Below, one piece after another: positions 1 through 8,979 of a stretch of 64,000 nt of DNA. A model generated the notes under the pieces. That model was given only the letters and a program-made list of their open reading frames with translations, was not told the DNA's origin and did no database searches. The first letter of the stretch is position 1. Each line of letters begins with the position of its first letter. A program made the position numbers and the translations under genes. Origin of the DNA: Acinetobacter brisouii CIP 110357 (lineage in GTDB: Bacteria > Pseudomonadota > Gammaproteobacteria > Pseudomonadales > Moraxellaceae); the NCBI RefSeq assembly GCF_000488275.1, contig NZ_KI530762.1:2188753-2252752 (forward strand). The letters run 5' to 3'.

Positions 1-1203
1 CTTGCTTTTAGGCTCAGATTCGGACACTGCTACAACCATTTTTTCAGGTTGTTTTTCTGTTACTGTTTGAGACTGAGTACGACGTGGACGACGTTGAGGC
101 TTAGGCTTAGAAACCTCAACCTCTTCAGAATTAATGCTTTTAAATTCAAGCTGATGTGTAGATTCTTTTGCCTGATTAAATTGTTCAACTGCAGCATAAT
201 AAGCCGCTAGTGTTGATATTTTTTGATCAGGATGTTGCAGTAAATAATCTCGGGCAACTGAAAAAATGTGCTGTGCCTTTTGACCGATATCTTCAATAAA
301 CTGCCAGCTATACATTGCACTGACACTTGCCGCAATCAAAGGTGTAATGAGATGTAAGGCACTGACTTTAGGTAAAGTATTCATCCATTGCCATTTAAAT
401 TCATGATTTTCATCCAGCAATAATTCTTTAAGCCACTCATCATCGTTATTTGAACCGAGCAAATGCTGTACAGCAGTTAAATCATTTTGCTCCAATAAAC
501 CATCTAGTGTTCGTAGTCCAAGCAATACACTTTGTTTTTCTAGCATCTGCTGTAAATTAATTTGCTGAAAAATATATTGCACAACATCATGATCTTGCTC
601 AGTTAATGCAAAACCATGTGCCCGCCCTGTCTGGTAAATCGTGCGTAGCGCCAGCACCAGCGATGCTGGGATATCTACTCCAAGCCCAAACAAGCCTGTC
701 GCACCAGAAAGTGCACCTTGCACGCCTGCAATCCATTTATTTTGTTCAGTCAATGCCTGACTAATCCGACCTGAACGTGAAATATCTTGCGACAACTCAT
801 GTAGAGATTCTGCCCCTGTTTGCTCCAAAATACTTTGTGTGGCGCTCAGTTTGTCTGAAAATATATGTAATTTTTGGAAACAATATTCTGAAATCTCGTC
901 CATAGTCATCGGTGAAAGAAATTCAGCCACCTGACTGACTCGATCATAATGTTTGCCAAAAAATTGCTTGGAAATATTAGGAAAATAAACACGGATTAAC
1001 TGCTGCGGGTCTTGAACACCAAAACCCAATAGTGCAGGTTTTGACGCAGCTTCATTGACAACTTTTGAGGGGTTTTGTGAGCGCTGTAGTTGTTGACTAT
1101 TCATCTGATTTAAAACTTTTAAACCTGATGTGCTGAGCTTTTTAGCCACTCCCAAAACCTGATTAAATTTACTTTGTGGATGCTGATTAACCTCTTTTGG
1201 CAT
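1..1203 (-). CDS. EcsC family protein, C-terminus cut by window edge
   Basis: An open frame of 401 codons runs from an ATG at 1203 to the window edge without a stop, so the C-terminus is missing. A GAGGAGA Shine-Dalgarno sits just upstream of the ATG. The middle part reads as the EcsC family: a glycine-rich hydrophobic stretch of the type GVQGALSGATGLFGLGVDIP, followed by the motif TIYQTGRAHGF. The visible C-terminal part is basic and low in complexity (RRPRRTQSQ and KPKPQ runs), probably disordered. The family is named after Bacillus EcsC, whose biochemical role is not well defined. It points away from fabB. The family call is by motif only. Confidence 0.7.
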   Translation of the reverse strand, partial: MPKEVNQHPQSKFNQVLGVAKKLSTSGLKVLNQMNSQQLQRSQNPSKVVNEAASKPALLGFGVQDPQQLIRVYFPNISKQFFGKHYDRVSQVAEFLSPMTMDEISEYCFQKLHIFSDKLSATQSILEQTGAESLHELSQDISRSGRISQALTEQNKWIAGVQGALSGATGLFGLGVDIPASLVLALRTIYQTGRAHGFALTEQDHDVVQYIFQQINLQQMLEKQSVLLGLRTLDGLLEQNDLTAVQHLLGSNNDDEWLKELLLDENHEFKWQWMNTLPKVSALHLITPLIAASVSAMYSWQFIEDIGQKAQHIFSVARDYLLQHPDQKISTLAAYYAAVEQFNQAKESTHQLEFKSINSEEVEVSKPKPQRRPRRTQSQTVTEKQPEKMVVAVSESEPKSK

Positions 1204-1496
1204 TCACATCTCCTCGTTGTTTTTCTTTAAATATTTAATAAATACTAGAAGCAGGAGCACTTTATCTCAACTCGTTTGTGTATCTTTTAGTTAAGTAAAC
1301 TCTGTTCTGCATATAATCTGTTCTATTTCCAAATACTCATAGGATTTGCCATAAGATTTAAAAAAGCTTTCTGTTATGATGAGAAGCATTATAAACATGA
1401 GTGGTGCAGGCATTAACGCTTACATTTCAGGCTTTTGTCCATAAATGTGGTCTGCGCTAGCTCTCAATATCATTACCATATTAAGGGATCTTATAG

Positions 1497-2729
1497 ATGA
1501 GACGTGTTGTAATCACTGGTATGGGCATCAACTCATGCATTGGTAATACCCTTGAGCAAGTGACTGAATCATTAAAAAATGGTATTTCAGGCACTCGTTT
1601 CAATCAAACTTACGCTGATCTTAACTTTAAAAGCCATGTCAGTGCTGCTGCTGAACAAGATTTCGACAACATTGACCGTAAATTAAAACGCTTTATGGGT
1701 GTATGTGCGATGTACGCATACAACTCTGCGGTTGATGCAGTGAAACACGCAGGCTTAACAGCTGAAGATCTTGCGGGTAACCCACGTTACGGTATCGTTG
1801 GTGGTAGTGGTGGCGGTTCAACAGCTTCTGTTGTTGAAATGACTGAACTGCTTGAAACTAAAGGCGCACGTAAAGTTGGTCCTTTCTTCGTTCCACGTAA
1901 CATGACCAACACGATTACCGCAAACGTTGGTGTTGCGTTCAAATTACAAGGCGTGTCTCACTCAATTGCAAGCGCATGTGCAACTTCAGCCGATGCGATT
2001 GGTTATGCATACAACCTGATCCAGCTTGGTAAACAAGATCTAATTCTTGCAGGTGGTGGTGAAGAAGATCACTGGTCTCAAAGCTTACTGTTTGATGCAA
2101 TGGGTGCTCTTTGCTCTAAATACAATGACACTCCAGAAACTGCATCTCGCCCATACTCAGCAGACCGTGACGGTTTCGTCATTGCTGGTGGTGGTGGTTT
2201 CTTGGTACTTGAGTCTCTTGAACATGCTCAAGCACGTGGTGCCAACATTATTGCTGAAATCGTGGCTTATGCAGCGAACAGTGATGGTGCAGACATGGTT
2301 GCGCCAAGTGGTGAAGGTGCAACTCGTTGTATCCTCATGGCACTTGATGAAGCCAAACAACACGGCGTAGAAAAACTTGACTACATCAACACACACGGTA
2401 CTTCAACTCCAGCAGGCGACATCACTGAGCTTAAAGCGATGGAACGTGCTTTTGGTGAAGGCAATGTCCCAGCATTTAGCTCAACCAAATCAATGACTGG
2501 TCATAGCTTGGGTGCTGCGGGTGTACACGAAGCGATCTACTCTGTACTCATGATGCAAAATGACTTTATTGCACCAAACATCAACGTGACTGAACTTGAT
2601 GAAGGCGCAAAAGGCTTTGATCTTGTACTTGAAAAACGTGATGCAAAACTGAATACTGTCATGAGTAACAGTTTTGGATTTGGCGGTGTAAATGCCTGCC
2701 TGATCTTCAAGAAATGGGCGAATGCCTAA
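1497..2729 (+). CDS. fabB: 3-oxoacyl-ACP synthase I (FabB type)
   Basis: This is a condensing enzyme of type II fatty-acid synthesis, joining malonyl-ACP to acyl-ACP in the cytoplasm. FabB-type enzymes are also the ones needed to elongate unsaturated acyl chains. The protein is 410 residues, full length for the family. The Cys-His-His triad is visible: C161 in SIASACATSAD, H300 in NTHGTSTPAGD and H336 in KSMTGHSLGAAG, with the GFGG loop near the C-terminus. A purine-rich AAGGGA precedes the ATG. hemJ begins 11 bases after its stop, so the two are probably cotranscribed. FabF is the alternative, but the active-site context fits FabB better. Confidence 0.92.
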   Translation: MRRVVITGMGINSCIGNTLEQVTESLKNGISGTRFNQTYADLNFKSHVSAAAEQDFDNIDRKLKRFMGVCAMYAYNSAVDAVKHAGLTAEDLAGNPRYGIVGGSGGGSTASVVEMTELLETKGARKVGPFFVPRNMTNTITANVGVAFKLQGVSHSIASACATSADAIGYAYNLIQLGKQDLILAGGGEEDHWSQSLLFDAMGALCSKYNDTPETASRPYSADRDGFVIAGGGGFLVLESLEHAQARGANIIAEIVAYAANSDGADMVAPSGEGATRCILMALDEAKQHGVEKLDYINTHGTSTPAGDITELKAMERAFGEGNVPAFSSTKSMTGHSLGAAGVHEAIYSVLMMQNDFIAPNINVTELDEGAKGFDLVLEKRDAKLNTVMSNSFGFGGVNACLIFKKWANA

Positions 2730-2740
2730 CGAGATCGTAA

Positions 2741-3193
2741 ATGAATGCACCTTCTGATGCTTTTCTATGGGTAAAAGCATTACACATTATTGCCGTGGTT
2801 TGCTGGTTCGCTGCTTTGTTCTACTTACCACGACTTTATGTCTACCATGCCATGAGTGACGATGCGATTAGCCATCAACGCTTTCAGGTCATGGAGCGTA
2901 AACTCTACCGCGGCATTATGTGGCCTGCGATGATTGCAACGCTGATTACAGCACACTTTTTAGTGGCTTGGGGCGATGCAACGCAGCATTATCATTTGGC
3001 ACATTGGTTTTATGTCAAAGTTGCATTGGTTGGGTTGCTGGTCATTTACCATTTTGTTTGTGGTTATTACCGCAAAAAATTGATTGAAAATGCCCACTAT
3101 AAATCACACAAGTTCTGGCGTTTCTTTAATGAAATGCCAACGGTCATCTTACTGGCCGTGGTGATTTTAGTGGTTGTAAAGCCTCAGTTTTAA
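2741..3193 (+). CDS. hemJ: Protoporphyrinogen oxidase, HemJ type
   Basis: A 150-residue integral membrane protein with four or more hydrophobic segments. It carries the HemJ signature: an early conserved His in KALHIIAVVCWFA, LFYLPRLYVYH, the RxLYRGIMWPA segment, and a WRFFNEMPT motif before the last helix. HemJ catalyses six-electron oxidation of protoporphyrinogen IX to protoporphyrin IX in haem synthesis and replaces HemG or HemY in many gammaproteobacteria, including Acinetobacter. It follows fabB by 11 bases. The TAA stop lies inside the loop of a strong terminator hairpin, so the last codons are part of the terminator. Length and motifs are normal. Confidence 0.88.
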   Translation: MNAPSDAFLWVKALHIIAVVCWFAALFYLPRLYVYHAMSDDAISHQRFQVMERKLYRGIMWPAMIATLITAHFLVAWGDATQHYHLAHWFYVKVALVGLLVIYHFVCGYYRKKLIENAHYKSHKFWRFFNEMPTVILLAVVILVVVKPQF

Positions 3194-3206
3194 CTGGGGC
3201 TTTTTT
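3179..3206 (+). terminator. Intrinsic terminator of fabB-hemJ
   Basis: A stem AAGCCTCAGTT / AACTGGGGCTT closes over a tiny loop and is followed by six T. The hemJ stop codon at 3191-3193 is inside the hairpin, so coding sequence and terminator overlap. Confidence 0.85.
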
Positions 3207-3211
3207 CTGCT

Positions 3212-3685
3212 TTAAAATGACAATAGACCATCACTGGTTACTTCATTTAAAACAAAAAATGTTCTGACCTGCCGTACTCCAGGCAAAGCAATAATTTTTT
3301 CACTATGAAAGCGGTTAAATGCTGCCAGATCCTTGACCCTAATTTTCAGAAAATAGTCCACTTCCCCTGCTACCAAATAACATTCCAAGACGTTATTTAA
3401 CTGCTTCGCTGCACGCTCAAATTCAGAAAAACTCTCTGGGGTTGAACGATCTAACACCACACCCACAAGTACCACCGTTTCACGCTGCACCATGCTGGGG
3501 TTAATCCGTGCGCGCACATCTAAAATTGCCCTGATCTTAAATAGCCGCTGAGTATGATTCCAGCAGGAAGATGGGCTGATACCAATCAGTTTTGCCAATT
3601 CTGCATTACTTAAGCGTCCATCTTGTTGTAAAGCGCGCATAATTTTTAAATCAATTGCGCTTAATTCCTCGTGATTTTCCAACAT
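3212..3685 (-). CDS. Lrp/AsnC family transcriptional regulator
   Basis: 157 residues, normal for the family. The N-terminal winged helix-turn-helix reads LSAIDLKIMRALQQDGRLSNAELAKLIGISPSSCW... (about residues 8-60). It is followed by an AsnC/RAM ligand-binding and oligomerisation domain (about 70-150) with the usual CYLVAGEVDYFLKIRVKDL core. Such proteins sense amino acids or other small molecules and usually control themselves and a neighbour. The gene is divergent from the BenE-type transporter at 3864. The AT-rich 178-base intergenic region is the natural operator site, so control of the transporter is likely but inferred. The inducer cannot be read from sequence. Confidence 0.88.
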   Translation of the reverse strand: MLENHEELSAIDLKIMRALQQDGRLSNAELAKLIGISPSSCWNHTQRLFKIRAILDVRARINPSMVQRETVVLVGVVLDRSTPESFSEFERAAKQLNNVLECYLVAGEVDYFLKIRVKDLAAFNRFHSEKIIALPGVRQVRTFFVLNEVTSDGLLSF

Positions 3686-3800
3686 AAATATTCTTTACTT
3701 CAATTTGTTTTTTTTGAGAAGAATTTATTCTAAATAATTCAAAATAGAAAATCTTATGTATTTTTTAAACAATAATTAAAAAGCACCTTCTTTTTAAAAA

Positions 3801-3829
3801 TTGCTAAATTGATGCTACGTCTTTAAGAC
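3801..3829 (+). promoter_or_regulatory. Possible sigma-70 promoter for the BenE-type transporter
   Basis: TTGCTA at 3801-3806 and TAAGAC at 3824-3829 are separated by 17 bases, 34 bases before the ATG at 3864. The match is only moderate. The surrounding intergenic DNA is very AT-rich and could hold Lrp-type sites. Confidence 0.35.
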
Positions 3830-3863
3830 ACATTTACGTCTAAAATCGTCGCTAGATTTCATT

Positions 3864-5036
3864 ATGCAAAAATTGATTCAAGATTTTTCTGTTCCTGCCG
3901 TATTTGCAGGATTTATTACTTTCCTCATCGGGATTAGTGTATCCGCTGTTTTGGTCATCCAAGGTGCTCAAACTCTCGGTGCAACCCCCGAACAAATTTC
4001 TTCGTGGCTTTGGGCACTAGGTTTATCCATCGGGGTTTCAGGTTTAGTACTGTCATGGAAATACCGTTACCCTGTTGCGACCGCATGGTCAACGCCAGGA
4101 ATTGCCTTAATTATTGCGACAGGTAGCCATTACAGCTTATCTGCGGCGATTGGGGCTTTTATTGTCTGTGGGATACTGACTGCATTTGTGGGTTTCTCAG
4201 GAGTTTTTCAGCGCTTGCTGTCTAAAATTCCCATGAGCCTGAGCTGTGCGATGCTAGCAGGGATACTGTTAAAATTTGGGATTCAACTGTTTATTGGGCT
4301 AGAGCAAAGTTGGGCATTCATTCTGACTTTACTGGCAATTTATTTGATTGCCAAACGTCTTTGGCCGCGTTACTGCATCGTGTTGACTGTGGTCGCCGCG
4401 ATGATTCTCTGCCCTGTGTTTATGCCATTTCAATTTCCACATCTGTCTTGGTCATTGGCTAAACCTGTCTGGATCAGTCCTGAATTTTCGGCTTCAACCA
4501 TTTTGGGTTTGGCACTTCCACTATTTATCATCAATATGTCTTCACAGTTTTTACCTGGGATTGGCATGATTAAAAGCTATGGTTATCAGCCACATACCAA
4601 TTCACTGGTCGGCTGGATCGGGATATCGCAAACGTTACTTGCACCCTTTGGTGCATTCTCAGTCTGTCTGGCCGCAATTAGTGCTGCAGTAAGTTTGGAT
4701 GATCAAGTCCATCCTGACCCGAAACGGCGTTATATCGCGGGAATGAGCTGTGGGTTGTTCTATATATTAATGGGGCTATTTGCGACCACACTGACTGGCT
4801 TACTCATGGCATTTCCGAAGATTTTTATTGTCACGCTGGCAGGAATTGCCTTATTGGGGACAATTAGCCATAACATTGCGATCGCTTTTAAAGAACCACA
4901 AGACCGTGAGCCTGCGCTTTTAACCTTTTTGATGAGTGCCTCAGGAGTACAGTTTTTCGGAATTGGCTCGGCTTTTTGGGGATTGTTACTGGGGATTGTT
5001 GTTGCGATTATCTTGAATCATCGTAAAGTGGATTAA
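3864..5036 (+). CDS. Benzoate/H+ symporter family (BenE/YdcO-like) transporter
   Basis: A 390-residue polytopic membrane protein with about 11-12 hydrophobic segments. It begins with the family-typical stretch ...FSVPAVFAGFITFLIGIS and continues with ATAWSTPGIALI. The GIGMIKSYGYQPHTN and LAPFGAF segments are also typical of BenE/YdcO. The family is known from benzoate uptake in Acinetobacter, but no ben catabolic genes are present here, so the substrate is uncertain. The divergent Lrp/AsnC gene suggests an amino-acid-like or aromatic signal; this is inference. A terminator follows directly. Confidence 0.82.
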   Translation: MQKLIQDFSVPAVFAGFITFLIGISVSAVLVIQGAQTLGATPEQISSWLWALGLSIGVSGLVLSWKYRYPVATAWSTPGIALIIATGSHYSLSAAIGAFIVCGILTAFVGFSGVFQRLLSKIPMSLSCAMLAGILLKFGIQLFIGLEQSWAFILTLLAIYLIAKRLWPRYCIVLTVVAAMILCPVFMPFQFPHLSWSLAKPVWISPEFSASTILGLALPLFIINMSSQFLPGIGMIKSYGYQPHTNSLVGWIGISQTLLAPFGAFSVCLAAISAAVSLDDQVHPDPKRRYIAGMSCGLFYILMGLFATTLTGLLMAFPKIFIVTLAGIALLGTISHNIAIAFKEPQDREPALLTFLMSASGVQFFGIGSAFWGLLLGIVVAIILNHRKVD

Positions 5037-5049
5037 CTGACAAAAAATC

Positions 5050-5077
5050 AAAAGCCAGTGTAAACACTGGCTTTTTT
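5050..5077 (+). terminator. Intrinsic terminator after the BenE-type transporter
   Basis: Perfect stem AAAAGCCAGTG / CACTGGCTTTT with a TAAA loop, followed by a T run. The complementary strand also ends in T, so it may also serve the convergent lipoprotein gene. Confidence 0.85.
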
Positions 5078-5099
5078 CTGCTGTACTCATTTGAATTGA

Positions 5100-5444
5100 T
5101 TAGCTGTTAACAGGTTGATATAGCGCAAAACCTAAATTAAATGCTTGTTCTTGTTGTTTCTGATCAATCGTAAAAATTGCAATTCGCCCATCGGGTGCGC
5201 CACAGACTTGCGGATAGAGTCGACCATCTGAAGCCACAGTTTGAGCGTAGACCTGAATTTTTTGCTCTTCAAGTTGCGTTTTTAACTGATCCACACTCAT
5301 ACCTGTATCACCACACTGATGGCCAAATAAAGATTTGGAGATCTGAACTTTACCTGATGCTTGTTGTTGTTCAACTTGTAAAGTACTACAACCCACCAAG
5401 CTCAGCAAAGCAAAACCCACTGCCAATAAACCTGAAAAACGCAT
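5100..5444 (-). CDS. Small predicted lipoprotein, function unknown
   Basis: 114 residues with a lipoprotein signal peptide: MRFSGLLAVGFALL followed by the lipobox LVGC, so Cys19 would be the lipidated residue. The mature part holds two further cysteines (HQCGDTG and PQVCGAPDG) about 39 residues apart that could form a disulfide. I do not recognise a named family. The mature domain is short and polar and ends in a hydrophobic FALYQP segment. It stands alone, convergent with the transporter. Confidence 0.75.
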   Translation of the reverse strand: MRFSGLLAVGFALLSLVGCSTLQVEQQQASGKVQISKSLFGHQCGDTGMSVDQLKTQLEEQKIQVYAQTVASDGRLYPQVCGAPDGRIAIFTIDQKQQEQAFNLGFALYQPVNS

Positions 5445-5538
5445 ACAAACCCCAATATTTTTATTGATTTAAGTAAGCATAACCAGATTTTTTCAATGAC
5501 TTGATCTGTTTTAGCAAAAACCCAACAAATTCGATGAA

Positions 5539-6186
5539 TTAATTAAAGTAATTCAAAAGTTCTGCAAACTGCTGAATTTTCAGTTTTGGCGCTGCCTGAG
5601 TCAATTCCTGCATCGTACCGTAGCCATATTCGACCGCAATCGTATCAATCCCATTTCTGCGCGCACCCAAAATGTCATATTCCCGATCACCCACCATCAT
5701 GCAGCTTTCAGGCGGTAACTGTTCCTGCTGCAAAATGTATTGAATCAGGTCACCCTTATTGGTTCGTTCGCCAGTCAACTCACTGCCATAAGGTTTGGTA
5801 AAATAATCAATCAATTCAAAATGCTGTAAAATCCGCACAGCAAATACTTCGGGTTTAGCCGTTGCCAAATACAAGTTATAACCACGTTCGACCAGTTCTG
5901 CCAAAGTGTCATGAACCTGCGGATATAGCTCATTTTCATACAGACCAATAGTTGAAAAACGCTCACGATAGTAATCCAGTGCCTGCTCGGCAAGATCATC
6001 CTGAGTGGTATCGAGTAACTTAAAAAATGAGGCTTTCAATGGTGGTCCAATGGTCCAGTCCAGATCAGTATCTGGTGTCAGGGGTTGTCCAATTTTTTCC
6101 ATCGCATAACGAATGCAGGTATGAATGCCAATTTTTGGGTCGGTCAATGTCCCATCAAGATCTAATAAAATATTTTCAACTGTCAC
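5539..6186 (-). CDS. HAD-family hydrolase, phosphoglycolate phosphatase-like
   Basis: 215 residues of the haloacid dehalogenase superfamily. Motif I is LLDLDGTLTDP (nucleophile D9, acid D11), motif II lies in YLATAKP (threonine), and motifs III/IV are in KGDLIQYIL and CMMVGDREYDILGARRNG. A small helical cap sits between motifs I and II, as in the Gph/PpaX/PpsA-like group, which dephosphorylates phosphoglycolate or similar small phosphates. The exact substrate cannot be assigned. It is divergent from thiD, with the two starts 94 bases apart. Confidence 0.85.
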   Translation of the reverse strand: MTVENILLDLDGTLTDPKIGIHTCIRYAMEKIGQPLTPDTDLDWTIGPPLKASFFKLLDTTQDDLAEQALDYYRERFSTIGLYENELYPQVHDTLAELVERGYNLYLATAKPEVFAVRILQHFELIDYFTKPYGSELTGERTNKGDLIQYILQQEQLPPESCMMVGDREYDILGARRNGIDTIAVEYGYGTMQELTQAAPKLKIQQFAELLNYFN

Positions 6187-6265
6187 AACGAAACCTAATC
6201 AATTCGTCTAATCAAAGACTCGGAAGTTAAATAAAACTTGCCTATACTAGCGTAAATTTAGATAA

Positions 6266-7048
<783 letters not shown>

Positions 7049-7078
7049 GTGGATGAGCCTGACCTTGCATCGGTCAGG

Positions 7079-7723
7079 TTACTTCGAGTGATATTTTTTC
7101 AGGTTACGCACATGTTCAACGTCGGTTTTTCGAGACTTCGCCAATGCCTGTTTTTCTAATGTGTTACAAATACGCTGCATTTTTACGGCGCTCATCACTT
7201 CTTCATGAAAGCTTTTGACATAGTTAATCCATGCCTGACCTTGTAAAACATTGTTTGGCATGGCCGTTTTAAACGTGCTTTCTCCTACGAAAACCACCAC
7301 TGAATGTAAATCTTCAGGTTCAATCACATCACTCAATAGATGTTGCAATGTTTTGATATGACGATAGTTTTGATGTAATGGATTTTGAAATTGATAGCTT
7401 TTTTGATACAGTTTTTGTGTCCACATCTTCTGATGTTCATTGCCAAAAATCCAGCCCTGATAGTTTTTAGTTTCAATCACAAATACCCCAAAACGACTCA
7501 CGACAATATGGTCAATCTGGGTAGTCAGCTGTTCATTAATTTTAAAAGTATAATTATTTAAAATGGTATAATTTTTCTCATCCAGATGTTTCTCTGCATG
7601 AGCAATAACGCGTTTTTCACCCCTTTTTCCCTTAGTTTTGGCAGATGGATTAAATACAAATACAGCCAGTAGTACGGCAATAATCAAAAATAAAATCAGA
7701 AGCAACATTACAACGGCAAACAA
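7079..7723 (-). CDS. NERD domain protein with N-terminal membrane anchor
   Basis: 214 residues. Residues 1-25 form one strong hydrophobic helix, followed by a basic KTKGKRGEKRV segment. A nuclease-related domain then spans about 30-150, with the diagnostic pattern QIDHIVVSRFGVFVIETKNYQGWIFG: a D and an E-x-K as in PD-(D/E)XK-like folds, then a WTQKLY...FQNPLHQN block. NERD proteins resemble nucleases, but most lack assigned functions. The membrane anchor plus NERD architecture is common in bacteria. It stands alone between thiD and the SMR gene. Confidence 0.8.
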   Translation of the reverse strand: MFAVVMLLLILFLIIAVLLAVFVFNPSAKTKGKRGEKRVIAHAEKHLDEKNYTILNNYTFKINEQLTTQIDHIVVSRFGVFVIETKNYQGWIFGNEHQKMWTQKLYQKSYQFQNPLHQNYRHIKTLQHLLSDVIEPEDLHSVVVFVGESTFKTAMPNNVLQGQAWINYVKSFHEEVMSAVKMQRICNTLEKQALAKSRKTDVEHVRNLKKYHSK

Positions 7724-7778
7724 AAAAACGCATTGTATTACAGATATTTATATTTAAGAAATTTTATCTAATAAAATT

Positions 7779-8096
7779 TTATGGCGATGCAATTTTCATT
7801 AGCACTAGCCCCGCAACAATCATCACGGCCGCCAGCATCCTCATCGCATTGACAGGTTCTTGTAAAATAACAATCCCTACAATAAAAGAACCCACTGCCC
7901 CAATCCCTGTCCAGACTGTGTAAGCTGTCCCCAAAGGTAGGCTTTTCATTGCCCATGACAGCAAGGCAAAACTCAGTAACATGAATACAATCGTAATCAC
8001 ACTCGGAGTCAAAAGCGTAAAACCTTCCGATTTTTTCATGGCAAATGCCCAGACCACCTCAAATAAACCTGCTAAAACCAATACCAGCCATGCCAT
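7779..8096 (-). CDS. SMR-family transporter, guanidinium exporter (Gdx/SugE) type
   Basis: 105 residues and four transmembrane helices, the standard SMR size. The start was placed at the ATG at 8096 (MAWLVLVLAGLFEVVWAF). A longer frame to 8165 only translates the riboswitch leader. The essential glutamate is E13. The GTAYTVWTGIGAVGSFIVG signature in helix 3 is typical of the Gdx/SugE subclass, which exports guanidinium against protons, rather than the polyaromatic-cation EmrE subclass. The leader carries a probable guanidine-II riboswitch, which independently supports guanidinium as substrate. Export in response to guanidine is therefore well supported by context. Confidence 0.85.
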   Translation of the reverse strand: MAWLVLVLAGLFEVVWAFAMKKSEGFTLLTPSVITIVFMLLSFALLSWAMKSLPLGTAYTVWTGIGAVGSFIVGIVILQEPVNAMRMLAAVMIVAGLVLMKIASP

Positions 8097-8104
8097 ATCT
8101 TCAT

Positions 8105-8165
8105 CCCCAAGCACAGTCAGGTCGTCCTGACATTTTTCCCAGTCTGGGGGAGGTCGTTCCTCCAA
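8105..8165 (-). promoter_or_regulatory. Probable guanidine-II (mini-ykkC) riboswitch
   Basis: The minus-strand leader of the SMR gene holds two adjacent hairpins, both with ACGA in the loop. The distal hairpin (8149-8163) is GGAGG-AACGA-CCTCC. The proximal one (8116-8131) is a perfect GTCAGG-ACGA-CCTGAC. A 17-base linker joins them. Two small stem-loops with ACGR loops are the defining feature of guanidine-II. The C-rich linker (CCCCCAG, 8144-8150) can pair with CTTGGGG (8105-8111) over the ribosome-binding region, suggesting control of translation. The distal loop has one extra A compared with the classic tetraloop. Confidence 0.78.
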
Positions 8166-8189
8166 AAACGGGATGCCAGAAGCATCCCG
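8164..8189 (-). terminator. Intrinsic terminator of the copper operon
   Basis: On the minus strand an 8-bp stem CGGGATGC / GCATCCCG with a 5-base loop is followed by five T, right after the copB stop. It separates the copper operon from the riboswitch that starts a few bases further on. Confidence 0.85.
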
Positions 8190-8196
8190 AAAAGGT

Positions 8197-8979
8197 TTAA
8201 AATTTCAACAATACCCCGAGTGCATAAACCAGACCATACTCATTTGGAGTTACCTCCTGCAATGCTGTTGCCTTCTGACCGAGGTCAGATTCATATGCCA
8301 CTTCAAAAAATGGCATCACGGTTTTATTTATTTCATAGCGGGTTTGCACCCCCACTTCTGCATGACTCAAACCTGTTTTTTGCGCAGCTTTCGAGTCATC
8401 TCTCAACAGCACCGTCGCTTTCACAAACGGTTCGCTAATTAGCTTTTGCGTCCAGAGTAAATCACGCTTAGCTTCCAGTGACATTGAGACATGCTGATGC
8501 TCTCCGACATATAAATAAGCCTGCGTTTCAAAAAAATACGGCGCCAAACCATGAATACCAACCACAGCATCTACAGCGTGTTTATCTGCAAGCAAATTAT
8601 TGTTTTGCCGATAACGCAACCCCGTCTGAGCATCCCAAAAGGTGCTGATGTTGCGGCTATACAAGGCCATCACGCTGGCATCGAGCTGTTCAGATTCGGC
8701 TTGCTTGCCATCAGCCTTAATAAAAAGCTTGTTGTCATCTGAACCGATCCAGCTTTCCAGTTCAGATTGCCAGCTACCCACACCATGTCGGTCAACGACC
8801 CATTTATTTTCCAGAGAATTTGCGGCGTAAATTTGTCCACCATGTTCATGCTGCATCTGCATGTTTGAATTGTCAGATGTCGCTGTCATATCCATGTCTG
8901 TAGCCGCCCAAAGCGGTTGTCCCGCAAAACCTGCCATGAATAACACAGAAGGTAAAAACTTAGTGATGTGCATGTACAT
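8197..8979 (-). CDS. copB: Copper resistance protein B (outer membrane, CopB)
   Basis: 260 residues. An N-terminal signal peptide (FLPSVLFMAGFAGQPLWA) precedes a short Met/His-rich segment (TDMDMTATSDNSNMQMQHEHGG). The CopB/PcoB domain follows: DRHGVGSWQSELESWIGSDDNKLF, GLRYRQ, then amphipathic beta-strands ending in ALGVLLKF with the C-terminal Phe typical of outer-membrane proteins. CopB acts with CopA in periplasmic and outer-membrane copper handling. Its first bases overlap the end of copA by 20 bases, so translation is probably coupled. A terminator follows. Confidence 0.88.
   Translation of the reverse strand: MYMHITKFLPSVLFMAGFAGQPLWAATDMDMTATSDNSNMQMQHEHGGQIYAANSLENKWVVDRHGVGSWQSELESWIGSDDNKLFIKADGKQAESEQLDASVMALYSRNISTFWDAQTGLRYRQNNNLLADKHAVDAVVGIHGLAPYFFETQAYLYVGEHQHVSMSLEAKRDLLWTQKLISEPFVKATVLLRDDSKAAQKTGLSHAEVGVQTRYEINKTVMPFFEVAYESDLGQKATALQEVTPNEYGLVYALGVLLKF

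Noticed and set aside
8097..8165. A longer N-terminus for the SMR gene
   Set aside because: The extra 23 codons are the guanidine-II-like leader hairpins. The SMR family starts at MAWL with the essential Glu at residue 13.
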